Origin: Betaproteobacteria bacterium
GTDB taxonomy: Bacteria; Pseudomonadota; Gammaproteobacteria; Burkholderiales; Burkholderiaceae_C
Reading direction: 5' to 3'
NCBI GenBank assembly: GCA_009927195.1
Contig: RFNL01000112.1
Location: 1 to 28,349, forward strand
DNA length: 28,349 bases
Shown: positions 22,659 through 28,349 of the stretch, in pieces
Layout of the letters: every line of letters begins with the position of its first letter
How positions within the stretch are numbered: the first letter of the stretch is position 1
Position numbers and translations under genes: made by a program
The notes under the pieces: generated by a model
Told to the model about the DNA's origin: nothing
What the model saw: the letters and a program-made list of their open reading frames with translations, nothing else
Databases searched by the model: none

Positions 22659-24317
22659 ATGCCGCTACCACCTGCCCCTGGCAAACGCGCCGCTCTGCTC
22701 AGCAACGACGACATTGAACGCAAAACCGCACAAACTACTTCCTTGTGGCCAGGTAAGTCAAAAAATCAAAGAGCCACCGCAGCGGCTGACAAGCCCGTCC
22801 CGTCGGCCACTGAGGATGTGGTGTTGTACCTGAACAAATCGGCATCGCTTGCAAGCAGACCCCATCCCATTCCTGAGTCGCACCAGCCCTCAATGAGGCC
22901 GACCAAAACCAAGAAAAAAAACCCCACAGGGCAGACCAAACTGTTTGTGCTTGACACCAATGTGCTCATGCACGACCCCATGTGTTTGTTCAGGTTTGAG
23001 GAACATGATGTTTTCTTGCCCATGATCGTGCTGGAAGAGCTGGATGGGCACAAAAAAGGCATGACCGAAGTGGCCCGCAATGCGCGACAAACCAGTCGCA
23101 GTTTGGACAGCCTGGCCGCGAGCCCTGGCTCGGACATGTCAAAGGGCCTGGCACTCAACAGCACAGGCCACAAGGATGTGGGCGGTCGATTGTTTTTCCA
23201 AACCAGCAATTTGGATGTGAGCTTGCCCAACAGCCTGCCCCAAGGCAAAGCCGACAACCAAATATTGGGGGTCGTCGAGGCCCTGCGCAAACTGCATTCG
23301 CCCAGGGATGTGGTTTTGGTGTCCAAAGACATCAATATGCGGGTCAAGGCCCGGGCTTTGGGTTTGGCTGCCGAGGACTACCAGAACGACAAAACCTTGG
23401 AAGACGGGGACTTGCTCTACTCAGGCGCACTTTGCCTGAGCGATGATTTTTGGATCAAACACGCCAAAAACATTGAAAGCTGGCAAAGTGCTGGCCACAC
23501 GTTCTACCGAATCAGTGGCCCCATCGTCCCGAGCTTGCACATCAACCAGTTTGTGTATTTTGAAGCGCCGGGCGAGCCCAATATGTACGGCCGGGTGACC
23601 GAAGTGCGCGGGAAAACCGCCACCTTGAAAACTTTGAAAGACTACACCCACCCCAAAAACGCAGTTTGGGGCATCAATGCCCGCAATCGCGAACAAAACT
23701 TTGCCATCAATTTATTGATGGACCCTGAGATTGATTTCGTCACCCTCACCGGTACAGCTGGCACAGGCAAAACCCTGCTCGCCTTGGCCACCGGGTTGAC
23801 ACAGGTGCTGGACGAACGCCGCTACACCGAAATCATCATGACGCGCGCCACGGTGAGCGTGGGTGAAGACATTGGTTTTTTGCCCGGCACAGAAGAAGAA
23901 AAAATGGGTCCCTGGATGGGCGCATTGGATGACAACCTGGAGGCCTTGGCCAAAACAGAAACCTCTGCTGGTGAATGGGGTCGAGCGGCGACCAACGAAT
24001 TGATTCGCAGCCGCATCAAAATCAAGAGCATGAACTTCATGCGCGGGCGCACGTTCATGAGCAAGATCGTCATCATCGATGAGGCGCAAAACCTCACCCC
24101 CAAGCAAATGAAAACCTTGATCACCCGGGCAGGTCCCGGCACCAAAATCATTTGCATGGGCAATTTGGCCCAAATCGACACGCCCTATCTGACCGAAGGT
24201 TCTTCGGGCCTGACCTACGCGGTTGACCGCTTCAAGGGCTGGCCCCATGGTGGTCACATCACCTTGGCGCGCGGCGAGCGCTCCCGATTGGCAGACTTTG
24301 CCAGCGATGCGCTGTGA
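22659..24317 (+). CDS. PIN-domain/PhoH-family ATPase
   Basis: 552 residues with two recognised domains. The N-terminal PIN nuclease fold (about 95-245) starts with FVLDTNVLMHD (Asp99) and has LEELDGHKKG (126-134) and VSKDINMRVKA, so the usual acidic residues are present. The C-terminal PhoH helicase-like ATPase (about 345-550) has Walker A GTAGTGKT (365-372), MTRATVSVGEDIGFLPG and Walker B VIIDEAQN (471-478). Family members are proposed RNA-unwinding/cleaving enzymes. Residues 1-90 are a poorly conserved, proline- and lysine-rich extension, but the first segment MPLPPAPGKRAALLS resembles relatives, so I keep the 22659 start. It ends 12 bases from the convergent dnaB stop. Confidence 0.93.
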   Translation: MPLPPAPGKRAALLSNDDIERKTAQTTSLWPGKSKNQRATAAADKPVPSATEDVVLYLNKSASLASRPHPIPESHQPSMRPTKTKKKNPTGQTKLFVLDTNVLMHDPMCLFRFEEHDVFLPMIVLEELDGHKKGMTEVARNARQTSRSLDSLAASPGSDMSKGLALNSTGHKDVGGRLFFQTSNLDVSLPNSLPQGKADNQILGVVEALRKLHSPRDVVLVSKDINMRVKARALGLAAEDYQNDKTLEDGDLLYSGALCLSDDFWIKHAKNIESWQSAGHTFYRISGPIVPSLHINQFVYFEAPGEPNMYGRVTEVRGKTATLKTLKDYTHPKNAVWGINARNREQNFAINLLMDPEIDFVTLTGTAGTGKTLLALATGLTQVLDERRYTEIIMTRATVSVGEDIGFLPGTEEEKMGPWMGALDDNLEALAKTETSAGEWGRAATNELIRSRIKIKSMNFMRGRTFMSKIVIIDEAQNLTPKQMKTLITRAGPGTKIICMGNLAQIDTPYLTEGSSGLTYAVDRFKGWPHGGHITLARGERSRLADFASDAL

Positions 24318-24329
24318 CCCCGAAGGGCA

Positions 24330-25733
24330 TCAATAATCGCTGTTGGAACTGGCCGCGTAAGACTCAAATTTGGTGATGTGCTTGAGGAAGGTCAGTTTGA
24401 CCGTGCCAGTGGGGCCGTTGCGTTGCTTGGCGATGATGACTTCGGCAACGCCTGGCTCTTTGGAATCTTTGTTGTAATAGTCGTCGCGGTAAATGAACAT
24501 GATGACATCTGCATCCTGTTCAATGGCACCCGACTCACGCAGATCACTCATCATGGGCCGTTTATCGGTGCGCGTCTCCACGCCGCGGTTGAGCTGCGAC
24601 AAAGCCAACACCGGACATTGCAACTCTTTGGCCAGCATCTTCAGGCCCCGCGAAATCTCGCCCAACTCGGTGGCGCGGTTGTCTGATTCGTTGCTGGAGC
24701 CCGACATCAACTGCAAATAGTCGACCACGATCAAACCCATCTTGCCGCACTGGCGCGCCAAACGCCGGGCATTGGCCCGCAGCTCGCTGGTGTTGAGGCC
24801 TGGCGTTTCGTCAATGTGCAAGGACACATCGCGCAAGCGCTCAATCGCTTCGGTCAACCGCGGCCATTCTTCATCGGTGAGTTTGCCAGTTCTCAAATGG
24901 GTTTGATCAATTCGGCCAATGGACCCCACAATGCGAACCGCCAATTGACTCGCCCCCATCTCCATGGAGAAAACAGCCACGGGCAGTTGCTCTTGCAAGG
25001 CCACATGCTCGGCAATGTTGATGGCCAAGGCTGTTTTGCCCATCGACGGCCTGGCCGCCAGTACCACCAAATCACCGGGTTGCAAGCCCGACGTCATCCG
25101 GTCAAAGTCATAAAACCCAGTGGGCACGCCAGTGATGTCATTGGGGTTGTCCGCCATTTCCAGAACCCGGCCCATCAGGCTCACCGCCAATGTTTCCATG
25201 TTCTGAAAGCCTTGGCGCATGCGCGAGCCTTCTTCGCCGATGTGGAAAACCTTTTGCTCGGCCTCATCCAGGATTTGCGAAATCTGCTTACCCTGGGGAT
25301 TGAAAGCCTGTGTGGCGATTTCGTCACTCACAGACACCAGCTTGCGCAAAATGGATCGTTCGCGCACGATTTCGGCATAACGGCGAATGTTGCTGGCACT
25401 GGGAACATACTGGGCCAAGGCATTCAGATATGCCAGCCCCCCCACTTCCTCGGCCTTGCCCAAGCCTTGCAAATGCTCAAACACCGTGATCACATCGGCC
25501 GGACGGCTGACATTGATCAATGCATACATCGATGTGAAAATTTGGCGGTGCTCATAACGGTAAAAGTCACCCTCATGGAGCATGTCGCCAATGCGGTCCC
25601 AAGCCGAGTTGTCCAATAAAAGTCCGCCCAATACGCTGGATTCGGCCTCTATCGAATGCGGGGGAATGCGCAATTGCGCGACTTGCCGATCCTTGCCGCC
25701 CACTTCACCGATGCTGGAAAAAACAGCTGACAT
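24330..25733 (-). CDS. dnaB: Replicative DNA helicase DnaB
   Basis: Hexameric 5'-3' helicase that opens DNA ahead of the replisome. 467 residues (E. coli 471). The N-terminal DnaB domain covers about 20-125 (PPHSIEAESSVLGGLLLD). The RecA-like motor has Walker A ARPSMGKT (227-234), VFSMEMGASQLA, and the Walker B region LIVVDYLQLM (Asp338), then LSQLNRGVETR and SDLRESGAIEQDADVI. No intein is present. A GAGGAAA Shine-Dalgarno precedes the ATG at 25733. It is downstream of the rpsF-priB-rpsR-rplI genes but separated by a strong terminator, so it has its own promoter. Confidence 0.98.
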   Translation of the reverse strand: MSAVFSSIGEVGGKDRQVAQLRIPPHSIEAESSVLGGLLLDNSAWDRIGDMLHEGDFYRYEHRQIFTSMYALINVSRPADVITVFEHLQGLGKAEEVGGLAYLNALAQYVPSASNIRRYAEIVRERSILRKLVSVSDEIATQAFNPQGKQISQILDEAEQKVFHIGEEGSRMRQGFQNMETLAVSLMGRVLEMADNPNDITGVPTGFYDFDRMTSGLQPGDLVVLAARPSMGKTALAINIAEHVALQEQLPVAVFSMEMGASQLAVRIVGSIGRIDQTHLRTGKLTDEEWPRLTEAIERLRDVSLHIDETPGLNTSELRANARRLARQCGKMGLIVVDYLQLMSGSSNESDNRATELGEISRGLKMLAKELQCPVLALSQLNRGVETRTDKRPMMSDLRESGAIEQDADVIMFIYRDDYYNKDSKEPGVAEVIIAKQRNGPTGTVKLTFLKHITKFESYAASSNSDY

Positions 25734-25792
25734 GGATTTCCTCGTAAATCGCTATCCTAAGGGTGAAAGGCCGCATTCCCTAGGGACAAAGC

Positions 25793-25801
25793 TGTGCATA
25801 A
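25793..25801 (-). promoter_or_regulatory. DnaA-box match upstream of dnaB
   Basis: TTATGCACA on the minus strand fits the DnaA consensus TTATNCACA exactly, 60 bases before the dnaB start. A weaker TTATCCCCG lies about 30 bases further upstream. One 9-mer can occur by chance, so DnaA control of dnaB is only a suggestion. Confidence 0.4.
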
Positions 25802-25844
25802 ATGGTGCAAAAGCAGGAAATGGGCGGGGATAAACTGTGCTGGC

Positions 25845-25874
25845 AAAAAAAAGCCGTTGCAAGCAACGGCTTTT
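25845..25874 (-). terminator. Intrinsic terminator after rplI
   Basis: Exact 11-bp stem AAAAGCCGTTG/CAACGGCTTTT with a 4-base loop and an uninterrupted run of eight T on the minus strand. It lies 18 bases after the rplI stop and ends the rpsF-priB-rpsR-rplI transcript before dnaB. Confidence 0.92.
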
Positions 25875-25892
25875 GCGTTCATCACGGTTCGA

Positions 25893-26345
25893 TCAGGCGG
25901 TTTCGCCGTACACAGATACAGTGATTTCCACCACCACATCGGTGTGCAGGGATACGCTGACCGTGGAGTCACCCACCAACTTAATGGGGCCATTGGGCAT
26001 GCGCACCTGGGCTTTGGTCAAGCTGTATCCGGCTTTGACCAACTCTTCGGCGATGTCGTAGTTGGTGACGGAGCCGAACAAACGTCCATCGACACCCGCT
26101 TTTTGGGTCAGCTTGACGCTGGTGCCAGCCAATTTTTCGCCAGCGGCTTGGGCCTGGGCCAATTTCTCAGCGGCGGCTTTTTCCAATTCAGCACGGCGGG
26201 CTTCAAACTCTTTGATGGCATCGGCCGTGGCGCGGCGGGCGCGACCCGAGGGGATCAGAAAATTACGAGCGTAACCATCTTTGACCTTGACGACTTCACC
26301 GAGATTGCCAAGGTTGACCACCTTGTCGAGCAAAATGATTTGCAT
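25893..26345 (-). CDS. rplI: 50S ribosomal protein L9
   Basis: Large-subunit protein with two RNA-binding domains linked by a long helix. 150 residues. The N-terminal signature (MQIILLDKVVNLGNLGEVV, VKDGYARNFLIPSG) is complete, the linker helix is Ala/Glu-rich (about 45-80), and the C-domain begins near 85 (VDGRLFGSVTNYDIAEELVKAG). It starts 11 bases after rpsR. Confidence 0.98.
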   Translation of the reverse strand: MQIILLDKVVNLGNLGEVVKVKDGYARNFLIPSGRARRATADAIKEFEARRAELEKAAAEKLAQAQAAGEKLAGTSVKLTQKAGVDGRLFGSVTNYDIAEELVKAGYSLTKAQVRMPNGPIKLVGDSTVSVSLHTDVVVEITVSVYGETA

Positions 26346-26356
26346 GTTGTAACCCC

Positions 26357-26638
26357 TTAGATTTTGTGTTGGTCGCTGTAGGGCAACATGGCCAGAAAGC
26401 GGGCACGCTTGATGGCAGTGTTGAGCTGGCGCTGATAAATGGCCCGGGTGCCAGTCAGGCGTGCGGGGATGATCTTGCCGTTTTCAGCAATGAAGTCGCG
26501 CAAAGTGTCGATGTCTTTGTAGTCGATTTCTTCCACGCCCGCCACGGTGAAGCGGCAAAAACGCTTGCGCTTGAACAGCAGGGACTGGGTGTTGCGCTTG
26601 GGGCGCTTGTCTTTGTTGAATTTCTTGAACGTGGCCAT
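26357..26638 (-). CDS. rpsR: 30S ribosomal protein S18
   Basis: Small-subunit protein that pairs with S6 on the platform. 93 residues, longer than the E. coli 75 because of a basic N-terminal extension (MATFKKFNKDKRPKRN). The core FCRFTVAGVEEIDYKD, LRDFIAENGKIIPARLTG and AIKRARFLAMLPY is fully typical. A GGAGGC-type Shine-Dalgarno lies upstream of the ATG at 26638. It follows priB by 12 bases. Confidence 0.98.
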   Translation of the reverse strand: MATFKKFNKDKRPKRNTQSLLFKRKRFCRFTVAGVEEIDYKDIDTLRDFIAENGKIIPARLTGTRAIYQRQLNTAIKRARFLAMLPYSDQHKI

Positions 26639-26650
26639 GGATGGGGCCTC

Positions 26651-26941
26651 CTATGGGTTGGGCTGAAAATCTTGTAAATGAAAAACTGGGTGCTTCGCGT
26701 TGCGGGCAGTGGCCAAAAAGCCTTTGAATGTCCAACAACTGTCAAGGGCTTGATATCCAATGCGTTCGGCCATTTGGCCAATCGCAATGGATTTGACCGA
26801 GGTTTTGACAGATCGCGGTACCGAGGCTTCTTCTTGTTGCGACTCGTGTTCGAGCCTCAATTCCAAAACCGGCAATCCCGCTGGGGTGTAACGCAAAGGG
26901 CTGACCTCTGCGATGCGTGCCGTCAAAACCAGCTGGTTCAA
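26651..26941 (-). CDS. priB: Primosomal replication protein PriB, TTG start
   Basis: Small single-strand-binding OB-fold protein that helps PriA restart stalled forks by bringing in DnaT/DnaB. 96 residues. Conserved beginning (L)NQLVLTARIAEVSPLRYTPAG and EHESQQEE are typical. No ATG or GTG lies at the homologous N-terminus; a TTG at 26941, 16 bases after the rpsF stop, is the only fitting start. A longer frame to 27010 runs inside rpsF and is not conserved. Upstream GGGG is a weak ribosome-binding site, so coupling to rpsF is likely. The position between rpsF and rpsR is standard in beta- and gammaproteobacteria. Confidence 0.94.
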   Translation of the reverse strand: MNQLVLTARIAEVSPLRYTPAGLPVLELRLEHESQQEEASVPRSVKTSVKSIAIGQMAERIGYQALDSCWTFKGFLATARNAKHPVFHLQDFQPNP

Positions 26942-26957
26942 ACCCCGTGGCTCAAGT

Positions 26958-27323
26958 TCAGGCAGAAAAATCCGCGTGCTGGGCTTTGCGAGACTCCTCG
27001 CGCTCCACACTCTTCATCATCGAAGAAGGACCGGTTTCTGCCTTTTTCTTTTGCACGGTGAGGTGACGCAAAACCGCATCGTTGAATTTGAAGGCATGCT
27101 CAATTTCCTCCATCACCGCTTGGCTAGCTTCAATATTGATGCACAGATAGTGGGCCTTGGCCAATTTGTTGATCATGTAGGTCAGTTGACGCCGACCCCA
27201 ATCCTCTACGCGGTGGATGGTGCCACCGCCGGCAGTGATCATGCCTTTGTAGCGCTCCAGCATGGCAGGTACTTGTTCGCTCTGATCCGGATGGATGAGC
27301 AAGATGATTTCATAATGACGCAT
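26958..27323 (-). CDS. rpsF: 30S ribosomal protein S6
   Basis: Small-subunit protein binding 16S rRNA as a dimer with S18. 121 residues. The signature MRHYEIILLIHPDQSEQV, VEDWGRRQLTYMINK and AHYLCINIEA is complete; the C-terminal charged tail (about 95-121) varies among species. AAGGAG 5 bases before the ATG is an ideal Shine-Dalgarno, but the leader can pair with it. It is first in rpsF-priB-rpsR-rplI. Confidence 0.98.
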   Translation of the reverse strand: MRHYEIILLIHPDQSEQVPAMLERYKGMITAGGGTIHRVEDWGRRQLTYMINKLAKAHYLCINIEASQAVMEEIEHAFKFNDAVLRHLTVQKKKAETGPSSMMKSVEREESRKAQHADFSA

Positions 27324-27327
27324 GGAT

Positions 27328-27377
27328 ACTCCTTGTGGTTGTAGCCGCCCCCAGCGTCTGGGTGGGGTGCGGCAAGG
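27328..27377 (-). promoter_or_regulatory. Structured rpsF leader, possible S6:S18 autoregulatory site
   Basis: In the predicted 5' leader, CCTTG (27373-27377) can pair with CAAGG (27331-27335), which overlaps the rpsF Shine-Dalgarno. Between them GCCGC and GCGGC form a stem with an additional CCCC/GGGG or CCCAG/CTGGG pair inside and an A or ACCCCA bulge; a CCG triplet lies at the 5' side. In several bacteria the S6:S18 complex represses rpsF through a leader hairpin with a conserved CCG. The match here is by shape, drawn by eye; an adjacent-base conflict (27373) must be resolved by folding. Confidence 0.45.
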
Positions 27378-27387
27378 GAAACCTCGT

Positions 27388-27393
27388 ATTGTA
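27388..27393 (-). promoter_or_regulatory. Candidate -10 of the rpsF promoter
   Basis: TACAAT on the minus strand, within ATACAAT, fits the sigma-70 -10 consensus at 5 of 6 positions. It would start transcription near 27381, leaving a leader of about 58 bases. No good -35 is seen at 17 bases upstream (TGCTGT). Confidence 0.45.
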
Positions 27394-27434
27394 TGCCTAA
27401 ATCTGCCCTGACAGCACTCGGGGCGAAAGCCAGA

Positions 27435-28349
27435 TCAGATCGGCCGATGATGGTCACCTGCGCCAAACATTTCCAGACCCGCTTTGGTTTCGCTATGACC
27501 GAGGTCATCGGACAAGGCACCCGTCTGAATTTCAGCTTTGCTGGCCAACAGTTGCCAAGTTTGGATCACACTGTCTGGGTTCAAGGAGATGGAACTGATC
27601 TTTTTCTGAACCAACCACTGGGCCAAGTCGGCATGGTCGCTGGGCCCTTGGCCACAGATGCCCACGTACTTGCCCGCCGCATGACAGGCATCGATGGCGC
27701 GCTCGAGCATGGCCAATACCGCCGGGTCGCGCTCATCAAAATCGCGGGTCAAAAGGTCCAAGCCAGAGTCGCGGTCCAATCCCAAGGTAAGCTGGGTCAA
27801 GTCGTTGGATCCGATGGAAAAGCCATCGAAAAAGCGCAAAAAATCGACGGCCAAAATCGCATTGCTGGGCACCTCGCACATCATGATCAGCTTGAGTTCA
27901 TCTTGTCCACGTTGCAAGCCATGCTGGGCCAGCAATTGGGTGACCCGCTCAGCCTGACCCAAGGTGCGCACAAATGGCACCATCACCTGCACATTTCGCA
28001 GACCCATGTCCAGGCGCACCCGGCGCAAAGCATCGCACTCCATGGCAAAAGCCGGGCCAAAGTCCGCACTCAGGTAGCGTGCTGCTCCCCGAAAACCCAG
28101 CATGGGGTTTTCTTCCTCGGGCTCATATCGGCCGCCCCCGATGAGTTTGCGGTACTCGTTGGATTTGAAGTCCGACAAACGCACAATCACCGGCTTGGGC
28201 CAAAAAGCCGCCGCAATCGTGGCCACACCCTCTGCCACTTTGTCCACGTAAAAAGCACGCGGTGAGGCATGCCCTCGGGCCACCGACTCCACGGCCTTCT
28301 TCAAGTCGGTATCCACATTGGGATAGTCCAAAATGGCCTTGGGGTGAAT
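27435..28349 (-). CDS. ppsA: Phosphoenolpyruvate synthase, C-terminal part (cut by window edge)
   Basis: Makes phosphoenolpyruvate from pyruvate and ATP for gluconeogenesis. The frame is open to the right edge, giving 304 residues of a protein usually near 790. The visible part is the PEP-utiliser TIM barrel: ILDYPNVDTDLKKAVES, PVIVRLSDFKSNEYRKLIGG, EEENPMLGFRGAARYL, VMVPFVRTLGQAERV, IMMCEVPSNAI, FSIGSNDLTQLTLGLDRDS, and the catalytic cysteine in GICGQGPSD near the C-terminus. It ends 111 bases before rpsF on the same strand; no clear terminator is seen between them. With aceA in the same window it points to growth on C2/C3 acids. Confidence 0.97.
   Translation of the reverse strand: MHPKAILDYPNVDTDLKKAVESVARGHASPRAFYVDKVAEGVATIAAAFWPKPVIVRLSDFKSNEYRKLIGGGRYEPEEENPMLGFRGAARYLSADFGPAFAMECDALRRVRLDMGLRNVQVMVPFVRTLGQAERVTQLLAQHGLQRGQDELKLIMMCEVPSNAILAVDFLRFFDGFSIGSNDLTQLTLGLDRDSGLDLLTRDFDERDPAVLAMLERAIDACHAAGKYVGICGQGPSDHADLAQWLVQKKISSISLNPDSVIQTWQLLASKAEIQTGALSDDLGHSETKAGLEMFGAGDHHRPI

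Noticed and set aside
27393..28265. 290-codon open frame on the plus strand
   Set aside because: Antisense to ppsA, whose own frame carries clear conserved motifs.
1..28349. tRNA, rRNA, CRISPR, insertion sequence or prophage genes
   Set aside because: None recognised on either strand; all long frames are explained by chromosomal housekeeping or metabolic genes.

Overview
The window reads as chromosomal housekeeping sequence from a betaproteobacterium, most likely order Burkholderiales and probably a Comamonadaceae-like lineage. This is inferred from three things: the gene orders (thrS-infC-rpmI-rplT-pheS-pheT; rpsF-priB-rpsR-rplI-dnaB; alaA-hom-thrC with molybdenum-cofactor genes), a Bug/TctC-type periplasmic binding protein, and a lysine/alanine-rich H1-like tail joined to a SWIB domain. 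No taxon can be proved without a search. I saw no rRNA, tRNA, CRISPR, insertion sequence or phage gene. Nearly all genes are on the minus strand; only the H1-SWIB gene, an Mth938-family gene, bcp and a PIN-PhoH gene are on plus.

Layout, left to right. 1-5650 (minus): the translation operon thrS-infC-rpmI-rplT-pheS-pheT, with pheT cut by the window edge. infC appears to start at a rare ATC codon. 5791-7110 (minus): aceA (isocitrate lyase), with a repeated palindromic operator candidate upstream. 7111-7582: the only long gene-free stretch, AT-rich near aceA and hairpin-rich near the H1-SWIB gene (7583-8029, plus). 8132-12095 (minus): a three-gene metabolic cluster of a Bug-type solute-binding protein, an MFS transporter and a thiamine-diphosphate enzyme of unknown substrate. 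12196-14823 (minus): clpB behind a good sigma-32-like promoter. 14923-21462 (minus): seven tightly overlapping genes, alaA-hom-thrC-mobB-moeA-moaD-moaE, joining alanine/threonine synthesis to molybdopterin synthesis. 21510-24317 (plus): Mth938-family gene, bcp peroxiredoxin and PIN-PhoH ATPase. 24330-25733 (minus): dnaB. 25893-27323 (minus): rpsF-priB-rpsR-rplI. 27435 to the right edge (minus): the C-terminal part of phosphoenolpyruvate synthase.

The genes are mostly familiar; the more interesting content is regulatory. Points worth a second look are the paired TCTTATATAAGA palindromes before aceA, a leader with competing hairpins before the H1-SWIB gene, a terminator-like hairpin directly before the infC ribosome-binding site, a rpsF leader that may pair with its own Shine-Dalgarno sequence (possible S6:S18 feedback site), a DnaA-box match upstream of dnaB, and an unclear N-terminus of the thiamine-diphosphate enzyme that may reflect a frameshift. 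I found no convincing wholly new system. The least characterised unit is the Bug-MFS-ThDP enzyme cluster.
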